From NCBI RefSeq assembly GCF_000512895.1, contig NZ_CP007033.1, positions 1,084,001-1,148,000 on the forward strand: a stretch of DNA of 64,000 bases, written 5' to 3'. Shown here in pieces: positions 8,447 to 18,006 of the stretch (the first letter of the stretch is position 1; the number at the start of each line of letters is the position of its first letter). Position numbers and translations under genes: made by a program. Below the pieces are notes generated by a model. The model searched no databases, was not told where the DNA came from, and worked only from the letters and a program-made list of their open reading frames with translations. Origin of the DNA: Dehalobacter restrictus DSM 9455 (GTDB lineage: Bacteria; Bacillota; Desulfitobacteriia; Desulfitobacteriales; Syntrophobotulaceae).

Positions 8447-8500
8447 AAAAGGAGGCGCCTTTTGAACTGTACCCAGTTCTTAAGGCGCTGCCCCTTTCTT
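8447..8500. terminator. Long terminator hairpin after the DUF2922 gene
   Basis: The left arm (about 8448-8469, containing GGCGCCTT and GAACTG) pairs with a right arm (8474-8497, containing CAGTTC and AAGGCGC), followed by TTCTT. The symmetric AAAGG/CCTTT ends suggest it could work on both strands. Confidence 0.7.
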
Positions 8501-8505
8501 CGTTC

Positions 8506-8541
8506 TCTTCATTCCCAAACATCCCAGATAAATCATGAGCG
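8506..8541 (-). pseudogene. Fragment similar to the 3' end of the HicB-like gene
   Basis: The minus strand reads AHDLSGMFGNEEN, matching AHDLSEVFGNED at the C-terminus of the 6252-6716 gene. The underlying 36 bases are largely identical (6265-6300 against 8506-8541). There is no gene around it, so it is a remnant of a second copy or of a past rearrangement. Confidence 0.55.
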
Positions 8542-8646
8542 GCCAACTTACCCTCGTTGATATCCTGGATGGACAAAATGATACAAAATGAATGCTTTAG
8601 GCAGGAAAAATATGGAATATGTAGAATCGCTGTTGTTGGAGGGATC

Positions 8647-9774
8647 ATGATGAGGATAATTCAGGAAAAAATCTTTCGAGCAAGTATTTTGACCATTTCA
8701 GGGATAGGTAGTCAAAGACTGCGTCAGCTGATAGCCTATTTTGGGAGTGCTGCTGAAGCTCTGGAAGCGCCTGCCGGTGCTTTTTCCGAGTTAGTCCATC
8801 TCGTTTGGGTGCAAGAATTTCTGCAGCACAGAGCAGAACTTGATCCTGGAGCGTTTCAGGAAAGACTTCGGAGGGAAGGTATATCCTTGGTTATGCCGGG
8901 AGAGTCAGCGTACCCATATTTACTGGCCGAGTGTCCGGATGCGCCTGCCGTGTTGTTTTACAAAGGTGTGCTTCAGGCTCAGCAGGAGGGAATAGCGGTA
9001 GTGGGTGCGAGAAAGGCTTCATCCTATGGCAAAGCGGCGGCATCTTTTTTAGCCGGCGGGATTGCCGGAGAAGGTTATGCTGTGGTCAGTGGTCTGGCCC
9101 GAGGCATTGACACGGCGGCGCATCAAGGGGCGCTTGAAGCTGGTGGAATCACGTGGGCCTTTATGGCCGGAGGACTCGATACGATCTATCCACACGAAAA
9201 TACGAAGCTCGCAAATTCCATCATTGAAAAAGGCGCACTATTAAGTGAGTATCCACCGGGTATTCCGCCCGAGCCAGGACAGTTTCCGGCCAGGAACAGG
9301 CTGATCAGCGGTTCGTCCCGCGGCGTCATTGTGGTCGAAGCAGCTGAAAAAAGTGGCGCGCTGATTACAGCTGACTGTGCCCTGGAACAGGGACGGGAGG
9401 TGTACGCTGTTCCAGGTCCGATCTTCAGCGAGCTAAGCCGGGGAACACATCAGCTGCTGCGGATGGGCGCAAAAGTAACGGAGGACATGAGGGATGTACT
9501 GAGCGAACTGGCTCCGTTCACACCCGAAAGCAGGCTAGCAGAAGTTCCAGCATGTCTAGAAGGAATGACTCGGGTAAGGTCTAAGGGAATGATGCAAACA
9601 GAATCGAAATGGGCTGAAATCCTGGGGTGCTTAAGCGATGTCCCGCTGCATATTGACCGGTTGGCTGTCTTATGCCGGCTTCCGGCTCAGGACATTGCAC
9701 TGGGACTGCTGGAGCTCCAGCTTGCCGGAGAGATTTTGCAGCTGCCAGGCCAGCATTATGTCCTTCAACGTTAA
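8647..9774 (+). CDS. dprA: DNA processing protein DprA (Smf)
   Basis: The start at ATG 8647 (MMRIIQEK) follows TTGGAGGG; the frame runs 90 bp further upstream without a better site. An N-terminal helical region with TISGIGSQRLRQL precedes the Rossmann-like DprA domain with the signature SGLARGIDTAAHQGAL and then GGLDTIYPHEN, FPARNRLISG and SALITADCAL-like segments. A winged-helix C-terminus is present. DprA loads RecA on incoming single-stranded DNA. It precedes topA, the common Firmicutes order. Confidence 0.92.
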   Translation: MMRIIQEKIFRASILTISGIGSQRLRQLIAYFGSAAEALEAPAGAFSELVHLVWVQEFLQHRAELDPGAFQERLRREGISLVMPGESAYPYLLAECPDAPAVLFYKGVLQAQQEGIAVVGARKASSYGKAAASFLAGGIAGEGYAVVSGLARGIDTAAHQGALEAGGITWAFMAGGLDTIYPHENTKLANSIIEKGALLSEYPPGIPPEPGQFPARNRLISGSSRGVIVVEAAEKSGALITADCALEQGREVYAVPGPIFSELSRGTHQLLRMGAKVTEDMRDVLSELAPFTPESRLAEVPACLEGMTRVRSKGMMQTESKWAEILGCLSDVPLHIDRLAVLCRLPAQDIALGLLELQLAGEILQLPGQHYVLQR

Positions 9775-9810
9775 AAATGCTATTCATTTTTATAATATTT
9801 TGTTTTACCA

Positions 9811-9838
9811 TTGTGGTTTTAAAAATAAATGGTATAAT
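9811..9838 (+). promoter_or_regulatory. Promoter upstream of topA
   Basis: TTGTGG (9811-9816) and TATAAT (9833-9838) are 16 bp apart in the 198-bp dprA-topA gap. Confidence 0.55.
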
Positions 9839-9972
9839 TTGTGTTGCTATTTTTTTAAGGGTTAAATCAGAAACGATGCATAGGATTAAGGAAGATAAAT
9901 TCGTAATATTAATCAAATTTTAAACAATATAGATACAATAGAATTACATTGAGAGAAATCATGAGGTGAAGC

Positions 9973-12066
9973 ATGTCGAAAACTTTGGTTATCGTTGAAT
10001 CCCCGGCCAAGGCAAAATCTATCAGCAAATTCTTGTCTAAGAATTATACGGTCAAAGCTTCCATGGGGCATTTGCGGGATTTGCCAAAGAGCCAGATCGG
10101 GGTTGATGTCGATCATAATTATGAGCCGAAATACATTGCAATCAGAGGACGCGGCGATTTGGTCAAAGAGCTTAAAGCTGCAGCTAAAACTGCCGATCGT
10201 GTTTTGCTGGCGTCCGACCCCGACAGGGAAGGTGAAGCGATTGCCTGGCACTTGACGCACTTGCTCGGTCTGAATCCCGAAGAGTTGAGCAGGATCGAAT
10301 TTCATGAAATAACAAAACCAACGATTCAAAATGCCGTAAAGAATCCCCGTAAACTGGATATACATCTCGTAGATGCCCAGCAGGCGCGCAGGGTTTTGGA
10401 CAGACTGGTGGGCTACAAATTAAGCCCGCTTCTGTGGCGGAAAGTTAAAAAAGGTTTAAGTGCCGGACGTGTTCAATCTGTTGCGGTCAGAATGATCTGT
10501 GACAGAGAAGAAGAAATCCGCAACTTTGAACCGGAAGAGTACTGGACTCTGGATGCGGATTTTTTGTGTCGGGGCGGCAGTTTTGTTGCCAAACTGCTTC
10601 ATAAGCAGGGCAAAAAGATGACAATTTCGAGCCGCGAGCAGATGGAAGAAGTATTGCAGGAACTCCGGGCGGCCGCATTCACGGTCGGAGAGGTGAAAAC
10701 GAAGGAAAAACGAAAACAGCCGGCACCTCCTTTTACGACCAGCAGTCTTCAGCAGGAGGCCTACCGCAAATTAAACTTTACACCTAAAAAGACGATGATG
10801 CTGGCCCAGCAGCTCTATGAAGGACTTGATCTCGGGAAGACCGGTACGGTCGGATTAATTTCGTATATGCGTACGGACTCTGTCCGGATCGCCGACACTG
10901 CACAGGAAGAGGCCAAAGGTTTTATCATCGAGACTTACGGCGAAACCTATTATCCCGAGGAGCCGAGGAAATTTGCCAGCAAAGGCCGGACCCAGGAAGC
11001 GCACGAGGCAATCAGACCGACATCCGCTCTCAGAACGCCTGAATCCGTCAAAGGCTTTCTCGGACGAGAGCAGTTCAAGCTTTACCGGCTGATCTGGGAC
11101 CGTTTTGTCGCCAGTCAGATGAGTGCGGCGGTTTATGATACGATTACCGTAGACGTTCTGGCCGGTGATTACCTTTTAAGAGCCAATGCTTCAGCCGTGA
11201 AGTTTCCGGGATATCTCACTGTCTATGAAGAAAGCACCGATGAACCGGAAAAACTGGATAATGAGGAAAACTGCTTGAAAGGAGATCTCGCCATCGGGCA
11301 GAAGCTGCAGTTAAGGCAGCTTCAGGAGAAGCAGCATTTCACCGAACCCCCGGCGCGTTTTACTGAGGCAACCTTGGTCCGAAAAATGGAGGAAGAGGGG
11401 ATCGGGCGTCCGAGTACGTATGCGCCGACGATTGAAACGATTCAAACGAGGGGCTATGTAGCAAAGGAAGACAAGAAACTTGTTCCAACCGAACTAGGTG
11501 AAATTGTGATTAACTTGCTGAAAGAGCATTTTCCGGATATTGTCGACCAGGAGTTTACAGCCAACATGGAGGAGAAACTTGACGATATCGAAGACGGAAA
11601 ATCGGATTGGAAGAAAATTGTCGGAGAATTTTACGGCCCGTTTGCCGAGACACTTGATAAAGCTGAGCAGAAGATCGGCAAAATCAAAGTTGAGGATGAA
11701 GTTTCAGATGAGGTCTGTGAACTTTGCGGCAGGAATATGGTCATCAAGATGGGACGGTTCGGAAAGTTTTTGGCTTGCCCTGGTTTTCCTGACTGCCGGA
11801 ATGCGCGACCTTTACTCGAGGAAATCGGCGTGAACTGCCCGAAATGCGGAGAAAAACTTGTCGTCAGGAGATCGAAAAAAGGACGTAAGTTTTACGGCTG
11901 CAGCAAATACCCGGACTGTGATTTTATTTCCTGGGAGAAACCGGCACCTCACCCTTGTCCGGAGTGCGGCGGGGTAATGACCGAGAAAAGTACCAGAAAA
12001 AACAAAAAATATGTCTGCACCAATCATGACTGCAGGTTTACCGAAGAAATCAAGGAAACAGAATAA
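9973..12066 (+). CDS. topA: DNA topoisomerase I
   Basis: The 697-residue type IA topoisomerase starts with a Toprim domain (LVIVESPAKAKSI; catalytic acidic DPDREGEAIAWHL). The active-site Tyr is about residue 298 in GLISYMRTDSVRI. Three C-terminal Cys4 zinc ribbons are visible, beginning about residues 579, 616 and 655 (CELCGR, CPKCGE, CPECGG). It relaxes negative supercoils. ATG 9973 follows GAGGTGA. Confidence 0.97.
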   Translation: MSKTLVIVESPAKAKSISKFLSKNYTVKASMGHLRDLPKSQIGVDVDHNYEPKYIAIRGRGDLVKELKAAAKTADRVLLASDPDREGEAIAWHLTHLLGLNPEELSRIEFHEITKPTIQNAVKNPRKLDIHLVDAQQARRVLDRLVGYKLSPLLWRKVKKGLSAGRVQSVAVRMICDREEEIRNFEPEEYWTLDADFLCRGGSFVAKLLHKQGKKMTISSREQMEEVLQELRAAAFTVGEVKTKEKRKQPAPPFTTSSLQQEAYRKLNFTPKKTMMLAQQLYEGLDLGKTGTVGLISYMRTDSVRIADTAQEEAKGFIIETYGETYYPEEPRKFASKGRTQEAHEAIRPTSALRTPESVKGFLGREQFKLYRLIWDRFVASQMSAAVYDTITVDVLAGDYLLRANASAVKFPGYLTVYEESTDEPEKLDNEENCLKGDLAIGQKLQLRQLQEKQHFTEPPARFTEATLVRKMEEEGIGRPSTYAPTIETIQTRGYVAKEDKKLVPTELGEIVINLLKEHFPDIVDQEFTANMEEKLDDIEDGKSDWKKIVGEFYGPFAETLDKAEQKIGKIKVEDEVSDEVCELCGRNMVIKMGRFGKFLACPGFPDCRNARPLLEEIGVNCPKCGEKLVVRRSKKGRKFYGCSKYPDCDFISWEKPAPHPCPECGGVMTEKSTRKNKKYVCTNHDCRFTEEIKETE

Positions 12067-12109
12067 AAATAGAATCTAAGAACGATACTACACGACTAGG
12101 ATGGGTACT

Positions 12110-13420
12110 ATGGCAAAAGCGACAATCATTGGCGCGGGCCTTGCGGGGCCCGAAGCTGCCTGGCAGATGGCCCAGCGCGGGATTGACGTCGATCTTTATG
12201 AAATGCGTCCGCTGAAAAACACACCGGTTCATCAAACGGAACAATTTGCCGAGCTGGTCTGCAGCAATTCGCTGAGGGCTGCCGGCCTTGAAAATGCTGT
12301 CGGGCTGCTCAAGGAAGAAATGAGGCGTCTGAATTCGCTGATCATGGCGGCAGCAGACCAGACTTCTGTACCGGCCGGAGGGGCTTTAGCTGTTGACAGG
12401 AATCTTTTTGCGCAAATGGTTACCGATAAGATCTCCGGTCATCCGAATATTAATATCATCCGCGAGGAAGTGAAAGCGATTCCGGCGGACGAAAAAGTGA
12501 TCATTGCCACAGGGCCGCTGACAACGGATGAACTTGCTGCGGATATTCTGCGACTGACCGGGAAAGAGGCGTTGTCTTTCTTTGATGCGGCGGCACCGAT
12601 TGTCGATCTTGGGACCGTTGATCTGTCCAAAGCTTTTTGGGCATCCCGCTATGACAAAGGCGAGGCGGATTATCTGAATTGCCCGCTCAGCAAAGAAGCG
12701 TATGAAACTTTTTATGAGGCCCTGATTCAAGCCGAAGCTGCCGAGGTTCAGGGTTTTGAAAAAAATCTGGTGTTTGAAGGTTGTATGCCGATCGAGGTCA
12801 TGGCTCAGCGCGGGCCCATGACGATGGCGTTCGGGCCGTTAAAACCTGTCGGGATTATGAACCCGCATACCGGTAAACAACCGTTTGCTGTTGTTCAGCT
12901 GCGGAAAGAAAATATCCAGGGAAGCCTTTTGAATTTAGTTGGCTTCCAGACGCATTTAAAGTGGAGCGAACAAAAACGCGTGTTCAGGCTGATACCAGGC
13001 TTAGAACACGCTGAGTTCGTACGTTACGGCGTCATGCACAGGAATTCGTTCCTGAATGCGCCTGAAGTCCTAAATGCTGATTTTAGCTGCCGGGTGAAAC
13101 CGGATCTGTTTTTTGCCGGTCAGATTACAGGTGTGGAAGGCTATGTCGAATCAGCAGCCAGCGGGCTTTTAGCCGGATTGAATATGGCCCGCCTGCTGAA
13201 TGGACAGGATACGCTTGTCTTCCCGCCTGAAACAGCGCTTGGCGGACTCGCCCGCCATTTAGAAGGCTCACCCAGTGTTCATTTTCAGCCGATGAATATG
13301 AACTTTGGTCTAATCACTCCTCTTGGAGAACGAATCAAAGGAAAACGGGAAAAAAACGCAAGGTTATCGGCAAGGGCGCTGCACGAGCTGGAAAGATTCA
13401 TCGAAGAAAAACAACTCTAG
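12110..13420 (+). CDS. trmFO: Folate-dependent tRNA U54 methyltransferase TrmFO
   Basis: An N-terminal FAD-binding motif (ATIIGAGLAGPEAA) is followed by the conserved VCSNSLRA and GCMPIEVMAQRG segments of TrmFO. The enzyme makes 5-methyluridine at tRNA position 54 from methylene-tetrahydrofolate. ATG 12110 (MAKATIIG) is preferred over in-frame ATG 12101 because family members begin there. Position between topA and xerC is conserved in Firmicutes. A palindromic repeat (copy A) follows the gene. Confidence 0.95.
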   Translation: MAKATIIGAGLAGPEAAWQMAQRGIDVDLYEMRPLKNTPVHQTEQFAELVCSNSLRAAGLENAVGLLKEEMRRLNSLIMAAADQTSVPAGGALAVDRNLFAQMVTDKISGHPNINIIREEVKAIPADEKVIIATGPLTTDELAADILRLTGKEALSFFDAAAPIVDLGTVDLSKAFWASRYDKGEADYLNCPLSKEAYETFYEALIQAEAAEVQGFEKNLVFEGCMPIEVMAQRGPMTMAFGPLKPVGIMNPHTGKQPFAVVQLRKENIQGSLLNLVGFQTHLKWSEQKRVFRLIPGLEHAEFVRYGVMHRNSFLNAPEVLNADFSCRVKPDLFFAGQITGVEGYVESAASGLLAGLNMARLLNGQDTLVFPPETALGGLARHLEGSPSVHFQPMNMNFGLITPLGERIKGKREKNARLSARALHELERFIEEKQL

Positions 13421-13474
13421 AATAGGGTTTCAGAATAACGCTAACTCCAAAAAAGCTTATACTACTCCAGACAA

Positions 13475-13580
13475 GTCTCCGTAATGGATGTCCAGCGTCA
13501 AGCGGAGCATGGATTGCGCAGCGCGGCTTTTTGTGCCATGGATGGCACAACAGCCGAAAGCGGTCATCCATTACGGAGAC
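13475..13580 (+). repeat. Palindromic intergenic element, copy A
   Basis: Outer arms of 16 bp (13475-13490 and 13565-13580, GTCTCCGTAATGGATG) are perfectly complementary. The core contains an inner hairpin TGTGCC-ATGGAT-GGCACA (13532-13549) nested in GGCT/AGCC, plus the family core block CAGCGTCAAGCGGAGCAT. It is one of five full copies in this window, with no ORF. Confidence 0.85.
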
Positions 13581-13600
13581 TAACCCGAACCATAGGCTTT

Positions 13601-13640
13601 ACGGTCTACTACATTATAAAACGGTCTACTACATTATAAA
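13601..13640 (+). repeat. 20-bp tandem duplication before xerC
   Basis: ACGGTCTACTACATTATAAA occurs twice, perfectly and head to tail (13601-13620 and 13621-13640). It ends 5 bp before the xerC start codon and 20 bp after element A, so it lies in the promoter/leader of xerC. Confidence 0.9.
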
Positions 13641-13645
13641 TACGG

Positions 13646-14548
13646 GTGGTGAAACAGGTGCTGGCAGATAAGGCCCTTGATTTGTTCTCCGCTTACCTCA
13701 AAACCAGAAATTCCTCCGAACTGACGCTTGCCGCTTATCAGAGTGATATCATTCAGTTCATGGAATTCTCTGCCCATGAACTCGGAATTGAAACCGAAAG
13801 TCTTGAAGTTAACCAGATTGATAAATATATTGTCCGCAGTTACATTGGTCAGATGACGGAAAGGGAACTGAAAAGAAAAAGCATTGCTCGAAAAATCGCT
13901 GCAATGCGTTCTTTTTTTAAATTTCTCTGCCGTGAAGAAATTGTCAGCCAGAACCCTGTACAGAAAATTGCAACGCCCAAAGTCGGCAAAAATCTCCCGC
14001 GTTTTCTTTTCCAGGAGCATATGGAAAAGCTTCTGGAAGCTTCAAATCAGGATGAAAAGAACGGACTGCGCGACCAGGTGATTGTCGAACTGCTTTATGG
14101 TTCAGGACTTAGAGTAAGCGAGCTTGTCAACTTGAATAAACCGGATGTGGATCTTGATGGCAGCCTGATCAGGGTGTTCGGGAAAGGGAAAAAGGAGCGG
14201 ATCGTTCCTTTGACGGAACCGGCGGAAGAGGCAATCAAAAGATACCTACTGCAGCGGGATGATCAACAGGAAGCGCTGATTTTAAACTACAAAGATATGC
14301 GGCTAAGTTCGCGCTCAGTGCGCCGGATCCTGGACAAACTGGAGAAAACCGCTAAGCTTAATCAGCATGTTCATCCGCATATGCTCCGTCATACATTTGC
14401 AACGCACCTGCTGGAGGGCGGCGCGGATTTAAGAAGTGTTCAGGAGCTGCTGGGGCATAAAAAATTGTCTTCAACCCAGATTTACACGCACCTGTCCAGG
14501 GAAAAACTTCGGAGCGTCTACCTGAAAGCTCATCCGAGAGCAAAATGA
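13646..14548 (+). CDS. xerC: Tyrosine recombinase XerC
   Basis: The 300-residue protein has an N-terminal SAM-like DNA-binding domain and a C-terminal phage-integrase catalytic domain. Visible catalytic residues are Arg156 (GSGLRVSEL), the HMLRHTFATHLL box, and nucleophile Tyr280 in IYTHLS. It resolves chromosome dimers at dif with XerD. The gene order trmFO-xerC-hslVU-codY supports XerC. GTG 13646 or GTG 13649 is the start, with only a weak ribosome binding site formed just after the tandem duplication. Confidence 0.93.
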   Translation: MVKQVLADKALDLFSAYLKTRNSSELTLAAYQSDIIQFMEFSAHELGIETESLEVNQIDKYIVRSYIGQMTERELKRKSIARKIAAMRSFFKFLCREEIVSQNPVQKIATPKVGKNLPRFLFQEHMEKLLEASNQDEKNGLRDQVIVELLYGSGLRVSELVNLNKPDVDLDGSLIRVFGKGKKERIVPLTEPAEEAIKRYLLQRDDQQEALILNYKDMRLSSRSVRRILDKLEKTAKLNQHVHPHMLRHTFATHLLEGGADLRSVQELLGHKKLSSTQIYTHLSREKLRSVYLKAHPRAK

Positions 14549-14598
14549 AGTAATATTTAGAATATTCATAAAAGCTACTGCATTTTTGAAAATTACCC

Positions 14599-14627
14599 TT
14601 GACTCTTCAGAAAATAATAAGTACACT
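14599..14627 (+). promoter_or_regulatory. Promoter of hslVU-codY with an overlapping CodY-like box
   Basis: TTGACT (14599-14604) and TACACT (14622-14627) are 17 bp apart. Bases 14602-14616 (ACTCTTCAGAAAATA) match 12 of 15 positions of the CodY consensus AATTTTCWGAAAATT. codY itself is the third gene downstream, so autoregulation is plausible. Confidence 0.5.
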
Positions 14628-14650
14628 GCAAATTGAGGGGGAACATATTC

Positions 14651-15193
14651 ATGTTTCATGCAACGACGATTATCGCAATCAAAAAGGAATCAAAAGTGGC
14701 TATTGCAGGTGACGGCCAGGTTACCATGGGACAAGCGACAGTGATGAAGCATACGGCCCGTAAGATTCGCCGTTTGTATCAAGGAAAAGTCTTGGCGGGA
14801 TTTGCTGGTTCTGTGGCCGATGCTTTTACGCTTTTCGAAAAATTCGAAGGAAAGCTCGAGGAATATCACGGCAATTTGCAGAGAGCGTCTGTGGAGTTGG
14901 CCAAAGAATGGCGGACGGACAGGATGCTCAGAAACCTTGAGGCATTGCTGATCGTGGCCGATAAAAATACGATTTTGCTGATTTCCGGCTCAGGGGAAGT
15001 CATTGAGCCTGACGACGGTATTGCCGCGATTGGATCAGGCGGGAATTACGCGCTGGCTGCGGCGCGCGCCCTGAATACACATACGGATCTTAACGCGGGA
15101 GAGCTTGTCAGGGAAGCCATGAAAGTGGCTGCCTCTATTTGTGTTTATACCAATGAAAATATTGTCGTGGAAGAACTGGAGGACGTGGACTGA
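14651..15193 (+). CDS. hslV: ATP-dependent protease peptidase subunit HslV (ClpQ)
   Basis: Start ATG 14651 (MFHATTI) follows GAGGGGGA. The frame also opens at TTG 14633, but the HATTI context matches Bacillus ClpQ, where the N-terminal nucleophile is exposed by processing. [11 protein letters not shown] and the [14 protein letters not shown] block are family signatures. The peptidase pairs with HslU to degrade unfolded proteins. Its stop overlaps the hslU start by 1 bp. Confidence 0.95.
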   Translation: MFHATTIIAIKKESKVAIAGDGQVTMGQATVMKHTARKIRRLYQGKVLAGFAGSVADAFTLFEKFEGKLEEYHGNLQRASVELAKEWRTDRMLRNLEALLIVADKNTILLISGSGEVIEPDDGIAAIGSGGNYALAAARALNTHTDLNAGELVREAMKVAASICVYTNENIVVEELEDVD

Positions 15194-16575
15194 TGGAACA
15201 GCTTACACCAAAGGAAATCGTCGCCGAACTGGATAAATATATCGTTGGGCAAAAACAGGCCAAAAGAGCCGTAGCCATTGCCCTGCGCAACAGATACCGC
15301 CGCTCGCTTCTGCCTGCAGCCCTGCAGGAGGATGTTCTTCCGAAGAATATTTTAATGATCGGGCCTACGGGGGTGGGCAAGACAGAGATTGCCCGGCGCC
15401 TGGCTAAGCTCGTCAAGGCTCCGTTTACCAAAGTGGAAGCCACGAAGTTTACCGAAGTCGGCTATGTCGGCAGGGACGTTGAATCGATTATCCGGGATTT
15501 GACCGAGATCGCTTTACGCATGGTCAAAAGCGAAAAAATGCAAGAAGTTGAAGCTCAGGCTGAGGTGAACGCGGAGAAACGTCTTTTAACAATACTTGTC
15601 CCGGGCAAAAAGAAAGAATCATCCAATATTAATCCATTTCAGTATTTATTCAACCAGGATAATGAACCGGAAAAAGAAAGCCCTGCTTCTCCGGAAGTAG
15701 AAAAAGACAGGGAATTCCTCAAAGAAAAGCTTCAAAAAGGAGAGCTCGAGGAGCATACCCTTGAGATCGAAGTTGAAGAAAGTTCTCAATATACGGATAT
15801 GCTTGGTGCTTCAGGCATGGAGCTCGGCGTCAACATTCAGGACATGATGGCCGGAATGTTTCCGAAGAAACGCAAAAAACGCAAAGTAACAGTCAAAGAA
15901 GCCCGCAGAATTCTAGCTCAGGAAGAGGCTCAGAATCTGATTGACCAAGATGAGGCGGTGCAGGAAGCCATTCGTCGGACAGAGCAGGAAGGCATTGTTT
16001 TTATCGACGAAATTGATAAGATTGCCGGCAAGGAATCTTCAGGCGGTCCTGATGTTTCCCGCGGTGGGGTTCAGCGAGATATTCTGCCGCTGATTGAAGG
16101 ATCCACCGTAATGACCAAGTACGGTCCTGTCCGTACGGATCATATTCTGTTTATTGCTGCAGGCGCTTTCCACGTAGCGAAACCTTCCGATCTGATACCG
16201 GAACTCCAGGGAAGACTGCCGATCCGTGTCGAGCTGGAATCGTTGAGTGTTGCAGATTTTAAACGGATTCTGATTGAACCGCAGGCTTCACTGATTAAAC
16301 AGTATGGCGCACTGCTCTCTACAGAGGGCATAGACGTCATTTTTTCCGAGAATGCGATTGAAGAAATAGCCCAGATCGCTTACAATGTCAACGCTTACAC
16401 GGAAAATATCGGGGCACGGAGACTGCATACCATCGTCGAAAAAGTCTTGGAGGAGCTTTCGTTCGAAGCTTCAGAACTGCCGGAGGATTATTCCATCACC
16501 ATTAACCGGGAGTATATCCAGAAACGGGTCGGCGATGTTGCGAAGAATCAGGATCTGTCAAATTATATTCTTTAA
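15193..16575 (+). CDS. hslU: ATPase subunit HslU (ClpY)
   Basis: The 460-residue AAA+ unfoldase has Walker [10 protein letters not shown] and Walker [12 protein letters not shown]. The inserted I-domain lies in the middle and is Lys/Glu-rich, with EYTDM-like and KKRKKRKV stretches. The C-terminal tail ends in DLSNYIL, the motif that docks on HslV. It is translationally coupled to hslV. Confidence 0.97.
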   Translation: MEQLTPKEIVAELDKYIVGQKQAKRAVAIALRNRYRRSLLPAALQEDVLPKNILMIGPTGVGKTEIARRLAKLVKAPFTKVEATKFTEVGYVGRDVESIIRDLTEIALRMVKSEKMQEVEAQAEVNAEKRLLTILVPGKKKESSNINPFQYLFNQDNEPEKESPASPEVEKDREFLKEKLQKGELEEHTLEIEVEESSQYTDMLGASGMELGVNIQDMMAGMFPKKRKKRKVTVKEARRILAQEEAQNLIDQDEAVQEAIRRTEQEGIVFIDEIDKIAGKESSGGPDVSRGGVQRDILPLIEGSTVMTKYGPVRTDHILFIAAGAFHVAKPSDLIPELQGRLPIRVELESLSVADFKRILIEPQASLIKQYGALLSTEGIDVIFSENAIEEIAQIAYNVNAYTENIGARRLHTIVEKVLEELSFEASELPEDYSITINREYIQKRVGDVAKNQDLSNYIL

Positions 16576-16658
16576 AAATCGTATTTGTTTCAAAATTATT
16601 AACATCCATATAGTTCAAGTTTTTGAGTTCTAAGTACCAAGAATAAGGGGGGTAACCT

Positions 16659-17450
16659 GTGGAAATTTTACTAGAAAAGACCAGGAAAATTAGCGGACTC
16701 ATTCAGCGTGCTGCCGGAAAACCTGTGGATTTTGCCGAGATGGCCAAGGTACTGAGTCAGGAGATCGCTGCCAACTGTTATATTGTCGGACGCAGAGGAA
16801 AAATTCTGAGCTATAGCTTCATAGGAGATTTCCACTGCGGGGAAATGGAACAAATCGTTCTTCATACGGAAAGATTTCCGGAAAGCTACAATGAAGGTCT
16901 GCTAAAAACAACAGAAACAAAAGCAAACACAACGCAAGTTGCGAATGCCTGTGTATTCAGCAAACATCATGAGTGTGTTTTCGGCAATAAGATGACAACG
17001 GTTGTGCCTATCCTTGGAGGTGGCGATAGGGTTGGGACGCTCGTTCTGGCCAAGTTTGGCGAGCAGTTCCGGCCGGAGGATCTGATCCTTGCTGAATATG
17101 GCGCTACCGTGATTGGTATGGAAATCCTACGGGTCAAGGCTGAGTATGCAGAGGAAGAAGCACGCAAGAAAGCTGCAGTCCAAATTGCGGTGGGAACACT
17201 GTCTTACTCGGAACTCGAGGCAGTTGAGCATATTTTTGCTGAACTGGGCGGTGGCGAGGGGCTGCTGGTAGCCAGCAAAATTGCCGACAGGGTTGGCATT
17301 ACCCGTTCGGTAATTGTCAACGCGCTGCGCAAGTTTGAATCAGCAGGCGTGATTGAATCAAAGTCTCTCGGAATGAAAGGCACGTATATCAAGGTTCTGA
17401 ATGACTATCTGCTGGACGAGCTGGATAAGTACATTAAACGGCATCGTTAA
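16659..17450 (+). CDS. codY: Global regulator CodY
   Basis: The 263 residues have an N-terminal GAF domain (branched-chain amino-acid sensing) and a C-terminal winged helix-turn-helix with [20 protein letters not shown] and [13 protein letters not shown], which is the CodY signature. It represses genes when GTP and isoleucine are plentiful. The start is GTG 16659 behind AAGGGGGGTAA. The gene follows hslU after 83 bp, as in Bacillus. Confidence 0.96.
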   Translation: MEILLEKTRKISGLIQRAAGKPVDFAEMAKVLSQEIAANCYIVGRRGKILSYSFIGDFHCGEMEQIVLHTERFPESYNEGLLKTTETKANTTQVANACVFSKHHECVFGNKMTTVVPILGGGDRVGTLVLAKFGEQFRPEDLILAEYGATVIGMEILRVKAEYAEEEARKKAAVQIAVGTLSYSELEAVEHIFAELGGGEGLLVASKIADRVGITRSVIVNALRKFESAGVIESKSLGMKGTYIKVLNDYLLDELDKYIKRHR

Positions 17451-17462
17451 AGAGAAGGGTAA

Positions 17463-17927
17463 ATGATTATGGATGCGCAAGAATATGGTTACCGCATGAA
17501 ACCTTTGGTAATTCCGGGAGTGCTATATATCATCCTATATCCGTTGCTGATCGGAGGGATACTGTTTTTGTATACCTTGCCAGAGCTTTATTTGCTGATC
17601 CTTTCCGGAATTTATGCAGTTTCGATTCTCTTGATCCTGTTGATCTGGTTGACGGCGAAAACGAAACGGATTGTTATTGATGATCAGGCGATCATCTTCC
17701 GGTCCTTGTTCCGAAAAAAGACATTTGAACCGAAAGATATCCGTAAAGCCTCATTCTTTTGGACCAAAAACAATGAAGAAATTGTGCTGCTTAAAGCCGG
17801 GAATAATAAAGTATATTACCTTACTGATCTTTATTTCCCCTATAATGAACTGCTTACAGATTTAGAGGAGTTTATCATCTCTCATAATATCCGGTCCAAT
17901 CTGGCCGCCCATTACGGGATTAATTAA
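17463..17927 (+). CDS. Two-TM membrane protein with PH-like C-terminal half
   Basis: Two hydrophobic spans (about residues 15-38 and 43-63) are followed by a beta-rich soluble half that starts AKTKRIVIDDQAIIFRSLF. That layout resembles bacterial PH-domain membrane proteins. ATG 17463 or 17469 is possible. The gene is close behind codY, but no functional link is known to me. Confidence 0.6.
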   Translation: MIMDAQEYGYRMKPLVIPGVLYIILYPLLIGGILFLYTLPELYLLILSGIYAVSILLILLIWLTAKTKRIVIDDQAIIFRSLFRKKTFEPKDIRKASFFWTKNNEEIVLLKAGNNKVYYLTDLYFPYNELLTDLEEFIISHNIRSNLAAHYGIN

Positions 17928-17929
17928 AG

Positions 17930-17958
17930 TTGCATTCGGGAGTAGGGTATGATATTCT
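17930..17958 (+). promoter_or_regulatory. Promoter of rpsB
   Basis: TTGCAT (17930-17935) and TATTCT (17953-17958) are 17 bp apart, giving a leader of about 120 nt before rpsB. Confidence 0.5.
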
Positions 17959-18006
17959 ATTCGCAGTGTGATTTTTTGGAGTACACACGCAGTGGGACTT
18001 AGCGTA

